This document shows, piece after piece, positions 1-10,651 of a stretch of DNA of 64,000 bases. Origin of the DNA: Clarireedia homoeocarpa. Taxonomy: Eukaryota; Ascomycota; Leotiomycetes; Helotiales; Rutstroemiaceae. Below the pieces are notes generated by a model. That model did no database searches and had not been told where the DNA came from. It saw nothing but the letters and a program-made list of their open reading frames with translations. The stretch is taken from the NCBI GenBank assembly GCA_001465935.1, contig LNKV01000051.1:124001-188000 (forward strand). Reading direction: 5' to 3'. The position numbers were made by a program, and so were the translations under genes. Position 1 is the first letter of the stretch. Each line of letters begins with the position of its first letter.

Positions 1-2192
1 TTTGGATTCACGATCCCGATTCTATTAGTATAGTATACTAAATGTGGACAATGTTTCCTAACCTGGAAATACAAATTTCTCCTTGCTTATTGAGTTGATC
101 TGAATTTATACACAGGTGGCCTATCTCCAGAGTAGTAAGATAAAAACCCAAAAAAGAAGAGGGAAAGGACTTCCATCTAGTTACCCCCTAAAAAAACGCG
201 TTGAATTTCACCAAAATCTTTATCAAATTATCACTATTCTACCATACAATTACATTGCTAGCTCTCTAATATTTTTTCTTTGTGATTTATCTATAACCTT
301 GTCGATCAGCCGATAGGCACTTCCTTTCGTAGCTCATATTTCCTGGCTTTCAGCCCAGCCCCTTGACTTCTGTTAGTCTGTGGTAAATGTGCGTTTATTC
401 CTGAAGTCGATGAGAAATACCCTGGTGGACATTTCGAGATTCTCTAGATTAACCGAACCTAACCATAGCGAAGCGGATTGTTTTGCCCGGTCTGTAGGCG
501 CAATAAGTGATATATACAGAAAGAAAGGAGAAGAGATTAGGCCGAGCTGGCTGAATTGGCTGTATGGGCAAAATGTGCTGCAAAAGTAATTCACTCATTC
601 TTATAGATCATTTGGCGTGTAGCGTGTTTGTCATCGTAAATGGTGTGGTGCGTATAGACGACGATATGGAGACCTCAGACCACATTCGCCGGCGAGCTGG
701 TTGGTGGTGTTCGGACTCGGGCTCGTCACGGAGGCCCATGATCGCGTGGTTGGAGGGGACACCGATTTAGTCTTAAGTTCTTCTCCAAGTTCTCCATTCT
801 GATCCTTCACCTCGGCCTGGTCGGTTTGGATCTTTTCAATGTGCCTCTTGAGCCTCTCAGCCTCTCATAGTCACAATCTACTGTACGAATCGTCCAAACT
901 GTCACATCTAACAAGATTCTCCCAAGCCCAAACTTTCATAATCGCTCCGGAGTCCGCAGTTGTTGAAATGATGGGGTGTTCCCTCTACCATTCAGCTTTC
1001 CGCTCCTGCAACTCTTGTTCCTCTCCATAACTCACAAACTCACCATCTTTCTGGTCCCTCAAATTCCCACAGCGCAACATGAAGAGGCAGTGGAGCAAGC
1101 CTTCTAAAGGACGATTCCAACACCGGGAAATCTCTCCACTCCCCAATAGTCCTGGGCCGGTTTGGCTCCCTTGTCCTTTCTTGAGCTCTGTCTCCGGAGT
1201 AGTATGATATCTCAAGGTTAAAAAATCCGAGTTATGGTATGAAAGATGTGATTATGTTTTGCACAGTTTTTCCGGGGAGCTGTAAGAGGGTGAATTCAAC
1301 CTTTTTGATGCATATACATGCCCACCTCACTTAAGCCTGGTCTGTAGGGTCCCTGCTGCAACACATATATTCTCACCCGAAGTCTCTTAAAGTATTCAGA
1401 ATTTCAGATTGTGCAAAGTGAGAAATTGTGAGAAAGCCGTCCTCACAGAAACGGAGATATCAAGTAAAGCAATCATCATGAGTGTTCTAGATTTGTTCAC
1501 CGCATCTGCTGGGTAACTGTTACGAGTTAACGATACAGCATAGAACTACTGTGTGATGGTCTATGTCAAAGAGATGATCGAACGTGAACGAAGTTCGACG
1601 ACCTAGATTCTTGTGGTCGGGGTTTGATCAGCTGACCAATGCGCGCTAATCTACTTATGTTCAAGCGCCACTATCGTTGCTTAGTAATAGTTACTCATGT
1701 CACAAAATGTCGTCTCTAAGCCTTCTCTTACAACAAATGTATATTTGTCTGGCGTTTCGATTATGCCTCAATATGCCAGTCATGAAGCTTCTTTATATCG
1801 GCTGCCTACTGTAGGGAATGACTGAAGGAGTCACTCTGAAAGAGTCTCACTCGGCTCTATAAGGTTATGAGTCGAAAAGCAACTCACGCGGTAGGTCAGC
1901 TGTTCTTCCAGGCAAACCACACCTGACATTGTCTGCTGGATGTTACTGCCACAAAGCTCATCCATACAAGATGCACGCAGCTAGGTTATATAGCTGGCAG
2001 CGGGCGAACTCTAGTTTCATGGAACGTCCTCTGTTAATGGATATATTTGCTACCTAAGAATAACATCATAGCTCTTGCCATCGAGACTTGCAACCAAACT
2101 CCAATATCTTTCAGTTCTGCTATAGTCAGCACTCCTACTTCTAATCAAGCATAATCAGCACACATCTAGCTACAAGGGCCTCATATATACAG
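1..2192. other. gene-poor left end
   Basis: I found no convincing intact gene here. Short open frames exist on both strands but lack recognisable domains. On the minus strand between about 651 and 869 there is an open stretch of about 73 codons that reads like a coiled coil followed by a Ser/Thr/Pro-rich segment containing SWASV, similar in feel to ORF1 of fungal non-LTR retroelements. Adjacent frames are interrupted. It is listed separately as a doubtful relic. The last few hundred bases should hold the promoter of the gene starting at 2193. Confidence 0.5.
651..869 (-). pseudogene. possible relic of a non-LTR retroelement ORF1
   Basis: Read on the minus strand, about 73 codons stay open. 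They begin with a charged heptad-like stretch (EAERLKRHIEKIQ) and continue into a Ser/Thr/Pro-rich segment with TTRSWASVTS. Fungal Tad/LINE-type ORF1 proteins often have a coiled coil followed by a similar SWA-containing segment, and that resemblance is the only support. Flanking frames carry stops, so nothing functional is encoded. It could equally be a chance open frame. Confidence 0.25.
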
Positions 2193-2945
2193 ATGCCCCA
2201 TTCACGCAGAGCTCGCAAAGAATCAAGTCGACACCCCTCTCTTTCCGAACAGACGTCCTCTCTATCAAGCTCTTCTCGGTCTTCTATGCGCCGCAGACGT
2301 TCTAGCAGACCTTCGCGAGAAGCCCGACGTCACCGAAACCGCGCGGGAAGAGATAGTCAAGAGTCTTCTAACGAAAAGAAAGAAATGAAACTCGGCAAGC
2401 GTGTATACAAAACAGTGGAGAAGGTGGAAGAACCAGTGAAGAAACTTGGGAAATTGCTCCTCTGGGCTGCCCCATTGGTTCTTGCAGGGCTTGAGGTTAG
2501 GCATGAGCTTCATCATCAAAAGCACAAGAGGAGGATGATGGAGAAGGAATATGAGAAGGCACATCTTGATATACAGCTTCAAATGAACAAAGGTGACAAG
2601 ACGGAGACTTTTGCGCTTGAGGGATCGAAAACTCATGGATCGGCACCCGATAAAGAACCTGAAGTGTGTGCTTCAAAGGTTGATACGGCTTGCTTGCCTG
2701 TTTGCCCGCAAACTGAACGACGAGACGATCGGGCATTGCCTTTACGTTATATTGAACGGGAGAGTTTGGAAATATATCGACCTATTCCAGTCATGCCAGT
2801 TGTGGTCGAAGCGCCTGTACAGGAAGTTTGGGAGAGTAGGAGAAGAAGAATTAGGGTCAAGACCCCTGGGGCAAGAGAAGTCCGCTTTCCTCGACGTCGC
2901 TCTTGGTCAGAATCGGTTCACGAATATGAGTATGAAGAAGCTTGA
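2193..2945 (+). CDS. small basic hypothetical protein with one hydrophobic segment
   Basis: Single-exon gene of 250 codons opening with ATG. I do not recognise the family. Residues 1-65 are extremely rich in Arg and Ser, with many RS/SR/RRR clusters suggestive of a nuclear or RNA/membrane-associated basic tail. A Lys-rich helix (about 68-85) leads to one hydrophobic stretch (LLLWAAPLVLAGL, about 88-100) that is short for a membrane span. A His/Lys-rich charged helix follows. The C-terminus is again Arg-rich and ends in an acidic tail of Glu and Tyr. A weak membrane anchor with basic flanks is possible but unproven. The alternating charge and in-frame length make it more coding-like than the other open frames nearby. 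Confidence 0.5.
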   Translation: MPHSRRARKESSRHPSLSEQTSSLSSSSRSSMRRRRSSRPSREARRHRNRAGRDSQESSNEKKEMKLGKRVYKTVEKVEEPVKKLGKLLLWAAPLVLAGLEVRHELHHQKHKRRMMEKEYEKAHLDIQLQMNKGDKTETFALEGSKTHGSAPDKEPEVCASKVDTACLPVCPQTERRDDRALPLRYIERESLEIYRPIPVMPVVVEAPVQEVWESRRRRIRVKTPGAREVRFPRRRSWSESVHEYEYEEA

Positions 2946-3497
2946 ATGACAGTTTGCAAGGTTGAAGGAGTTGAGAAGCTGCATTTTTTATAATTCCTTT
3001 ATGCATTTGGCGCGATCTAGTGGTTCTTAGACTTGTTATATTTGGAATTAGTATTTGGAATTTGCTTTCTTTACTCTGTTTATGGCTTGGTTTGAGTTTC
3101 ATGAGATACGACATTACTTATACCCTCAATTCAAATGATTTGACATTATTACCAAGAAAATTTCACTTTCTTTTCCGTGCGCTGTGATTTCGAGCAGAGG
3201 TATAAACTTCCATCTTCTCGACTCAACATCTGAATTGTTACCACCTAACTCCATACACCTAGTTCCTTCCAATTAGCCATTCTCTTCTAATTTCCGCAGT
3301 CAATCAAATTTATCCAGCCGGTCAGTAGATTTCTTACGTTTTTCGTCGGCGTCGTCTCCCTGGCATGGCTTCTACCTCAATGTATTCTGTTCATTTCCAC
3401 TTAATGGGTCCTCCAATTTAGAGTTCACAAGACACAATTTTCTTGATATTGATCAGCATATTGTATCTTTATATTTGCATTTACACAGCAACCTAGC
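2946..3497. other. intergenic, 5S upstream region
   Basis: AT-rich spacer without a supported gene. A TATAT motif at 3470-3474 lies 24-28 bases before the 5S rRNA gene. That matches the placement of the TATA element required by Neurospora 5S genes. Confidence 0.5.
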
Positions 3498-3616
3498 ACA
3501 TACGACCATAGATCAAGAGGAAATGGGCATCCCGTCCGCTCTGCCTTCCACAAGCCTTGAATCGGTGGATTAGTAGTTGGGCGGGTGACCACCAGCGAAT
3601 CCCCACTGTTGTATGT
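3498..3616 (+). rRNA. 5S ribosomal RNA
   Basis: The 119-base stretch has the hallmarks of ascomycete 5S rRNA. It starts ACATACGACCATAG and ends in a perfectly pairing GTATGT, forming helix I. It contains CCCGTCCGCTCTGCC in the expected place and the strongly conserved 3' part TTAGTAGTTGGGCGGGTGAC followed by CACCAGCGAATCC, which is the loop E/helix IV region and internal C box for TFIIIA. GATCAAG near base 13 can pair with CTTGAATC near base 57 for helix II. A T-run (TTTTT at about 3620, again at 3628) follows within a few bases and would stop RNA polymerase III. A TATA motif sits 24-28 bases upstream. A lone copy in a protein-coding region is normal for Pezizomycotina, where 5S genes are dispersed. 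Confidence 0.93.
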
Positions 3617-3635
3617 GCAGTTTTTGTCTTTTTGT
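3617..3635 (+). terminator. RNA polymerase III T-run after 5S rRNA
   Basis: Two T-runs in the non-template strand (TTTTTG, then TCTTTTTG) directly follow the end of the 5S gene, the standard Pol III stop. Confidence 0.75.
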
Positions 3636-5497
3636 TTCATTTTGCCTCCTACGGCATATATATATATGCTTTAATAATCTATTTTTTTTTTCCAACATCG
3701 ACGCCGGCCTCAGAGTTTGTAGTATCGGCAAGTCTACTAGCACTGTTGGAGCCGCCTCCTAACAAAAAAACATCTTATTGTATATATCTAGTCCTCGATT
3801 TTCCTCCACTGCCGGTCAACTGTCCTGATTGTTGGCACATTCAGCAAACACTTCATTGTTATTTGTCACCCCTCATATCTCCACCAAGGCATGCTATCAA
3901 CCATGGCGATCTCGTCATTGTACTGCTTGCAAACTGGGAATCTACAATTTAGATGTCTCTCTGTGCGGACGCAAGATCCACTTCATCTATCAGATGACCA
4001 TTTTTGTAAAGTACATCAAGGCTCCGTCCGTCAATCCACTACATATCTTGCTCATCACCTATCCGCCATCTCACTTACCATTGCAGATGTATAAAAATAC
4101 TCACCACTTGCAATCCCTTCGTTTTGAAGATCACGAATACTCAGATGTGGTGTTGTTCAAAATACCGGTGGTTCTTTCGTGGTGCAGTGATCTTGTGCCC
4201 ATTGGGTAGCAAGAGAGCTGTTGTCTTAGAAGGTAAGTTCCTTGAGTAAATGATGCCGTTCCAGTTGTTATTCAGTCCGTCTCTACAACTCTCGGAGCAA
4301 AAGCGCACCATTCACTCCACAGGCACGCACACACCTGCGGAAAAATATATGAGAAAGATAATAGAGCTGAAGTTGAAGTATTCCTTGGATGTGAGATTTA
4401 TATAGTGGTGATTTAAGATGAATGAGCTATTCTAGTAGATAGGTGTTGATGAATATGGAGAGGCCAGTGTGAAATGATGGTTTTTGGGATAGAGATTCTG
4501 GATATGTGGATTGATTGCTGGTGGATTCACGACTGTCGTATGAGGAGAAGCTGAACAGAAATGGGAGAACTGATTGGAATAGGTGATGTTGTTCCTGCGA
4601 ATTCATTTACTGTATTCGCTCGGCTATATGGTCTTTGAGGTTTTTGGGCTAGTGTAAAGCACTTCAATGTGCTACGCTTCTTGTTGCGTCTCCTCCAATT
4701 TCTGTAATCAGGATGATGTATTTAGCCAGGAATTTTCGAATGGAGCTTGATTAGACTTCAGAACAGGTATCAAATAACTATCTACTCCGCTTTCCTACTC
4801 AGTGCATCTAATCCTAATCCTACCCTTGAATGCATTCTTTATTCTATCTAGAGACGGTCGGTCCCCTCTGACACAGAAAAGCAGCAACCAACGCCATTCA
4901 TTGATGCACCCACATCGAGACCACTAGATCATAATGTTAGCTCATTAACATGCACTGCACACATAAGATGCACCTCTTCGGTTTCCTATAGGTGCTCCCT
5001 AGCCCCTAGCGTGCACCTATAAGCACCTAGCTCCTGGTGACCTGAAGGAGAGTAGGGTCCGATATTGCTGATCCTATTCAAGTATTAGGGAAACTTTCTG
5101 CTGCGAAGATAGAAGGGCTGATGAAGAGTCCCACTGCAATGCGAGAGATGCAAAGATATTCGAGGCTGTTAGTAGTAATTTTTGGCAATCCAAAGAAAAC
5201 CAACGGACATACGCCGAAGCCCCCAGAATAGCAGGAATGAAAAGCATATAGATTAAGTTGTGAGATTATGTGGTGGATAGTTCGACTCATCCACTGCATT
5301 TCAACTCAACTCATGTCCGAGAAGCGTAAACAGAAAGATGACCAAATTCAAATTGAAGTAAACAAAATTTATCATTCGATGCTTTCCTTTAACGGCCGCG
5401 ATCAGGAACACTTCCTTGCAGAGACCCAGAAAACTCCATATCCGACCACCATGTATAAAATACGACGCCAGCCCATGCAGAAATCCAGTAATATTCT
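3636..5497. other. intergenic, no supported gene
   Basis: Several open frames of 60-130 codons occur here but none shows a recognisable domain, a coding-like composition or plausible splice partners. A dyad of AGGTGC/GCACCT elements lies at 4987-5028 and is reported as a finding. Confidence 0.5.
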
Positions 5498-6415
5498 TCA
5501 ATCTCTCAGCCAAGCCCTCCGCTTCTCTTCCTTTTTCTGTTTCCTCTTCTCCTTAAATTGCTTCAATTCAGCCCTCGATAGTTTCTTGCCACTTCTTTCT
5601 TCCTTCAGACTTCTTCCATCGTGGTTGTTTGCCGCGGCATCGACATCAAAAAAGGCGTTCATTTGTCTTTTGCTCTTATTCTCGTCATTAAAATTTTCCG
5701 GGTTTAGATCTGCAGCCTGCCATCGCCCTGTAAATCGATTGAATGCGCCAGTCGCCGCATAAGCAGCTGCTGGATCCAGAGGTCCTGCTGCCGGTTCATC
5801 AGCTGTTGCGGATTGCGCATACCATGCATTTGGGTCATAGTCTCCGTGAATCGCAGGATCGTAACCACCCGCGGGACGAGGCTTAGAAATGCTTTCTGTT
5901 GGTACTCCGGGAACATCTGCAGGCGCTACACCTGGAGGCCCTGGTTGAGTAGGTTCTGGAACGCGTGGATTATCCCATTGAGTGGCTCCAGTGAATCGAT
6001 TGTAGAAATAAAAGGCTTGATGCGCTTCGTCCCAAACAGGCGCCCAACCATCATCTTCCGCAGCAGCTGGAGGTTGCTCGTCAGGAAGTGGTGGCAGAGG
6101 TTCGTCTGGCAAAGGAGGTAAAGCTTCCTCTGGTAAAGGTGGGGCGTCTGTTGTGCCTTCACTATTAGATGGTTCGCTGACGCCATTGTGTTTCTCTACC
6201 CAGCTCTCATCGTTGCTGGAAGTAGCAACTCCAGCTTCAGCAGGGGCTGGCGGATTATTCGATTTCGGATCATCTTCCGGTAGAGTCGCCGCAGGACTTT
6301 GAATGCTATCATTCTTGTTGACCTGTTCCGTAATATTCTTGGATGCCAATTCCTCCTCCGATGCGTTCGACTCTTGCGCTTTCGTCATGACGGGTTCTGT
6401 CTCGGAAGTAGACAT
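5498..6415 (-). CDS. WW-domain protein
   Basis: Single-exon gene, 305 aa. The N-terminal 90 residues are acidic, Ser/Asn-rich and probably disordered. Residues 92-116 hold proline repeats of the PLPDE type. A WW domain covers about 124-150, with Trp124, the aromatic block FYFYN, Trp147 and Pro150. WW domains bind proline-rich or phospho-Ser/Pro ligands, so the adjacent proline repeats could act in cis or with a partner. After an alanine/proline-rich linker comes a second short motif, FNRFTGRWQ (near 222), which echoes the NRFTGATQW part of the WW domain. The C-terminal 45 residues are a Lys/Arg/Glu-rich helix (about 260-305), suggesting nuclear or RNA-linked activity. The partner is unknown. 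It lies 418 bp downstream of the next minus-strand gene. Confidence 0.85.
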   Translation of the reverse strand: MSTSETEPVMTKAQESNASEEELASKNITEQVNKNDSIQSPAATLPEDDPKSNNPPAPAEAGVATSSNDESWVEKHNGVSEPSNSEGTTDAPPLPEEALPPLPDEPLPPLPDEQPPAAAEDDGWAPVWDEAHQAFYFYNRFTGATQWDNPRVPEPTQPGPPGVAPADVPGVPTESISKPRPAGGYDPAIHGDYDPNAWYAQSATADEPAAGPLDPAAAYAATGAFNRFTGRWQAADLNPENFNDENKSKRQMNAFFDVDAAANNHDGRSLKEERSGKKLSRAELKQFKEKRKQKKEEKRRAWLRD

Positions 6416-6833
6416 GCTGTACTAAATCTATCATGCATCAGATAACGCCTTTTAACAAAAGAAAATCTTGGTCTGCTACGGGTGAATTTCTGGGTGTGAG
6501 ATAATTACGAATAATATATAGTTTGTGATTAAGATTGTGGAATTAAGAAGGTCGAGAGCCTTAAACGTCCTGATCGCATTGTGAGAAAAACACACTAATG
6601 CACGAGCCCACTATAAATGCCTGAGGCTAAAAGTGCGATTGTGGACTGGGCGCCGACGATACGAAAGGAGATCTGCGAAGAGATTACCCAGTGCAATATC
6701 AACCTCATTTTCTCTAATAGAAACATATCTGTTCTTGGTACTTTCGGTTTGCCCAGAAGGCGGACACGGTATGGGTGAGTATTGATTGATAGTACACTAT
6801 AATGCTACATCCATCCTCATTAATTGCAACACC
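6416..6833. other. spacer between two minus-strand genes
   Basis: 418 bp holding the promoter/5' UTR of the WW-domain gene and the 3' UTR of the gene at 6834-8792. No other feature seen. Confidence 0.4.
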
Positions 6834-8792
6834 TCAACGTATAATGTCTTCCGCTGCTTTTATGGCAGCTCTTGCTCTCTCGAGTTCTTGCTCCGCAGCC
6901 GGATCTAAGCCCCTATCCATCTCGGCCTCCTTCAAGTTTTCTCCAACGATAGTCTCGATATTTCGTACAGCTTTTCTACCTTCTTCTCTAACTTCTCCTT
7001 CCCAGTATTTCCTCGCAGTTTCCCACTTGTTTTGCATTCTCCTCATGCTCCAGACTATGCCAAGGGCTGCGACCGCCCCTGCTTCATATAATGTAGTCGA
7101 AAGGGTACTAGCATACATAAGACCTGCAAGAGCAGAGCTTATAGAAGATGTAGAGAGAGTTTGCAAGACGAGCTTTTGGGCTAAAGCTTGTAAAGCTGGA
7201 ACAGTGGTGTCGGAAAGGAATGCGCGGGTGATAGGAATATGTAATGGCCATGGTTTCGGTTTGACTTTCTCCGTCAACTCATCGCTCGATTCGACGACGA
7301 TCAGGTCTCTAAGTTTTGGTGGGGGCACACCTGAAGATGGTTCGTCGACTTGCTTTGATGTAACATCACGAGTCTGTAATTTTGGGGGTGGGGGAGCTGC
7401 GATTTCGTATACACCAGATTCCTCGATCCGTCCTGCTAGGTAGATAATCTCTTCTTCCGCCTCGGTCAAGAACTTCCGATTCAGAATATCAGAAGTCAAC
7501 ATGGATACATCATCAACACGCCAAAAAAGCTTCCACCATCCTAGCTTACGCCATTTGTTACCACTGAAAGCTATGTCAAGCTCATCTCGTAACTCAGAAT
7601 GGGCACGTTCAGACCATTCCGCTAGAGCCTGCTGGAGGGCAATGAGTTGGCTTGATGATGCTTTTGTAGACAATACGTGTGCAAGCTGACGAGAACGCTC
7701 TGCGTCCAAATTTTTGTTCGCATTTTGTATAACAGAATAGATTAGCCTAAGGAGCGGTTCCTTGGTTGTTCCTTGAGTTGTCGATGTTCCTGATTTTATC
7801 CAATCAATGATCTGGGGTATTCCGCTTGAGAACCATTGCTGCTCATATGTAATAGCATTATCTAAACTCTTTCGAAATGTGGATAAAGCTTCCTTGCCGG
7901 TAGCGATATCGATCAACTGAATCGGGAGCGGCTCCTCATTAGACAGTCGAAGATTCACAGCTCCTCCAACAGTGTCGTTGTGTGTATTGAGGGGATAGGA
8001 GAGTAAAGAGGCTGCACCCATCACTCCTTGACCAAGAATGAAGCTTCTATGAACAGGCGTCGTGACAGGAGTATATCGACCAGAACTCGAAGTTGGTATC
8101 TCCATTGTAGGTACTAGCACCGCTTCCTCGAAGCTGTGAGTTGCGTCCTCCGTAGGTGGATCCATTTCCAGGATGAGAATCTCCAACTTATGTCCATGAA
8201 ACATCGGTGATACAACATTTAGCTCATGTACCAGCCGCCCGCTCTGTTCAACAACCTCTCCTTCATTGTGCCCCACCCGAACCAATAGTGGTCTGCCGAC
8301 ATCGTCGCTGCGTGTAAGACTTCGCTCCCATTCTTCCTCTTCTTTCAGTGGATCTGCCAAAGTAAGTCGCAGCAGCTCTTTAGCTTGCTTAAGTGAAGCT
8401 CCACCATCTGCAAGTCCTAGTATAGCTATTCTTATTGTTTCCTCGCCTTCGGTTTGCTCCAGACCCCGCAGCGCAAGCTGTAATCGGGATATATTTACAA
8501 AACTTGCAGCATTCTTTTGAATTTCAAGTAAAGCATCACGGAGCGCATTGCGGTCGAGCTCGGCATGAGCTGCAGGTTTTGTGTCGGGTACGGCAGAGCT
8601 TGAGGTGAAATATCGCTGGCGGATTCGGGTTTGTAAATTGAGCAGTGATTTGCTATGACGAGCTTTATTTGCAGAACGCTGCGAAAGTTGCGATACTGAG
8701 CATACCGGGCATATATGCTTAGACTCTAGGTTTGCTGGCTTCCGAAAAGGTTTTGCCCATCCCACTGAGGCCCGGGGTATTCGTGGAGGCAT
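6834..8792 (-). CDS. mitochondrial Mmc1-like membrane protein (tentative)
   Basis: Single-exon gene, 652 aa from the first ATG (MPPRIPRASVG). An open frame continues six codons upstream but without ATG. The N-terminus is rich in Arg and Ser with almost no acidic residues for about 50 positions, as in a mitochondrial presequence, and ends in RQRYFTSSS, a plausible cleavage context. The middle is mixed alpha/beta without a motif I can assign. Near the C-terminus two hydrophobic stretches (SALAGLMYASTL and AGAVAALGIVWSM) could form a hairpin in a membrane, followed by a long charged helix. This layout fits the fungal Mmc1-type proteins, an inner-membrane family described as dynamin-like without a clear GTP site; I recall this only loosely, so the name is tentative. 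Mitochondrial membrane localisation is the firmer statement. Confidence 0.75.
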   Translation of the reverse strand: MPPRIPRASVGWAKPFRKPANLESKHICPVCSVSQLSQRSANKARHSKSLLNLQTRIRQRYFTSSSAVPDTKPAAHAELDRNALRDALLEIQKNAASFVNISRLQLALRGLEQTEGEETIRIAILGLADGGASLKQAKELLRLTLADPLKEEEEWERSLTRSDDVGRPLLVRVGHNEGEVVEQSGRLVHELNVVSPMFHGHKLEILILEMDPPTEDATHSFEEAVLVPTMEIPTSSSGRYTPVTTPVHRSFILGQGVMGAASLLSYPLNTHNDTVGGAVNLRLSNEEPLPIQLIDIATGKEALSTFRKSLDNAITYEQQWFSSGIPQIIDWIKSGTSTTQGTTKEPLLRLIYSVIQNANKNLDAERSRQLAHVLSTKASSSQLIALQQALAEWSERAHSELRDELDIAFSGNKWRKLGWWKLFWRVDDVSMLTSDILNRKFLTEAEEEIIYLAGRIEESGVYEIAAPPPPKLQTRDVTSKQVDEPSSGVPPPKLRDLIVVESSDELTEKVKPKPWPLHIPITRAFLSDTTVPALQALAQKLVLQTLSTSSISSALAGLMYASTLSTTLYEAGAVAALGIVWSMRRMQNKWETARKYWEGEVREEGRKAVRNIETIVGENLKEAEMDRGLDPAAEQELERARAAIKAAEDIIR

Positions 8793-8971
8793 TATGGATC
8801 GAAGCAACAAAAAAATATTGACGATTGAGAAGCTTGGATTGCATGAGGTCGCGATCTACGCCTGAATAATAAGGCATTGATGTTCGTGGTTGAAAGCTTA
8901 ACGTCATTTCGACGGCTTCATTTCTTATCACAAGAGAAATGGAATATGGGTTTTCATTGGAAATTTCGTTA

Positions 8972-9590
8972 TTACGAGTTGCTTAATCCCATTCCCCCAA
9001 AAGCTCTATCGAGTTCATCGCCTTCCTGACTTGGCACTGTTGCTGGAGTCTGCTCCAGATGCGCTGTATCATTGCCCGACACATCCACATCCATCAGACT
9101 TGCTCCAGCATCAGCTCCAGTACCAGCTCCTGATGGCGTCTTCTTCTCCGGTTCCAGTATTCTCGCATCACTGTCTAACCAACCTGGAGCTACTCTACGC
9201 TTCTCAGCCAGCTCTCTCGCAGCAATACCATCTTCCCATGCCTTGAGTTCCTTGTCTGCATCGTCTTGCATTTTCTGGATATATGCCTGCAGTGCCTTAC
9301 ACGATGCGATTATCTCGTCTGGATGTGCTGCGTGCCCAGAAGATGACACTACATATTTAGGCTTGCCATCGTTAGTCGAGGCTGCTGCAGCCGTAGATGA
9401 CGGAGGCAGGGTTGACGGAAGGGCTTTGTACGTATAGGGAAGAGTAGTAGCTGTAGGTAACGAGACGAATGGTGAGACGGTGAGAGGGACCTGAGCTAGA
9501 AGGGGATGAGTACCTGCCATCTGTTAGCCAGGAGGTCTCCTGAGAAGCTCAATAGGGGAGTCCAAGGGGAACTTTACGATTGTCGTTCAT
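8972..9590 (-). CDS. conserved-looking protein of unknown function, two exons
   Basis: The frame 9520-8972 begins with an ATG that lies inside an intron. A better model starts at 9590: exon 1 (9590-9578, 13 nt, encoding MNDN plus the first base of Arg), a 64-nt intron starting GTAAAG with branch GCTAAC and acceptor GGCAG, then exon 2 (9513-8972). The frame closes exactly, giving 184 aa starting MNDNRTHPLLAQVPL. Residues 1-40 are Pro/Thr/Leu-rich. A charged helix at about 70-115 (CKALQAYIQKMQDDADKEL) looks like a coiled coil and ends in an APGWLDSD motif. The tail is low-complexity and closes with the acidic/glycine motif DELDRAFGGMG. I cannot name the family. Helix plus short motifs suggest a small complex subunit. 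Confidence 0.7.
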
Positions 9591-10651
9591 GATTAGATTT
9601 TAGAGTAGGTAGTAGGTGTGGCTGCAGACAGCAAGCTATGACCAATACTCCTTCCCAACCGGATGTTCTCCGAAATAATTCGGATCGTATATATTAATTG
9701 ATACTGTATTCGTATGTATGAAATTGCTTCTGGGTCTCGAAACAAAGTACCTTGCTACCTTTGAGGACTTTATGGATCGTGGATGGGCGTAGGTAGATAG
9801 ATATCTTTGCCCTTTTGGCCTGGCCTGGGGATTCGACCGGTTTTATAACTTACGGGCAGGGTAGTGTGACAGCGCGTATATGAGTGTATGAGTGTAGAAT
9901 ACCTGATCGATTATTGGATACTATAGATCGTTCTCGACTTGATCTTGAATATGGGCAATTTGAGGCGAGTTGTGAGACGTTTGTATGTTTGAAAGTTCTT
10001 ACACATACTATGTACACACATACGGAGGTGTACGCCGCATATTCGCACCAAGTACAGTCGAGGCTCTTTCGCTCACCACCTCTCACCTCCACAGTGTCTC
10101 GACTGTCACTTAATCCCGCTTAAAAGTAGCGCCAAATTGAACCCGGAAGCTCTAAAGTTTATGGTTAGGTTCCTAGGGATTTGCCATTCGCCGCCTTTCA
10201 CAACACCCACAATCCACAATCCACAACCCACCACCCACCACCCACCACCTTTTGACCCTTTGACCCTTTGACCTTAACCTTCATCCCAACCTTCAACTAT
10301 TCCATCGGCAGCCTTATTTGACGCCGATATAATACCTCGATCAACCCTCGTCCATACAACACGAGCCTCTTCGACAACATATCAGATTAGGATTTCCTTG
10401 TTGGGAACAATCTGATCTGCTCGGGAGCTGATAAGTCTTGACGATTTATTGGTGCTTGTGCTTATTGCCAGGAAGAACCTCGCGTGCGTGTGCAGAAAGG
10501 TCCCCTTTTCGGCCTCTTTTCGCCTCCCACATCCTGAGCTCTTGACCTCAGCTCAAGGCATTACTTTTCAAGAGCACATTCCCCAAGACCACCAAATACC
10601 AACGGCGCAAACCATTCTCTCTTCCCTCCATCTCTTGAAAAACTTGCGACC
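9591..10651. promoter_or_regulatory. divergent promoter region of the unknown gene and calcineurin A
   Basis: About 1.06 kb between divergent genes. Close to the calcineurin gene it carries two tandem stretches: CCACCCA units at about 10218-10247 and TTTGACCC units at about 10248-10275. These lie about 380-430 bp before the calcineurin ATG, in the promoter or 5' UTR. No gene seen. Confidence 0.5.
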
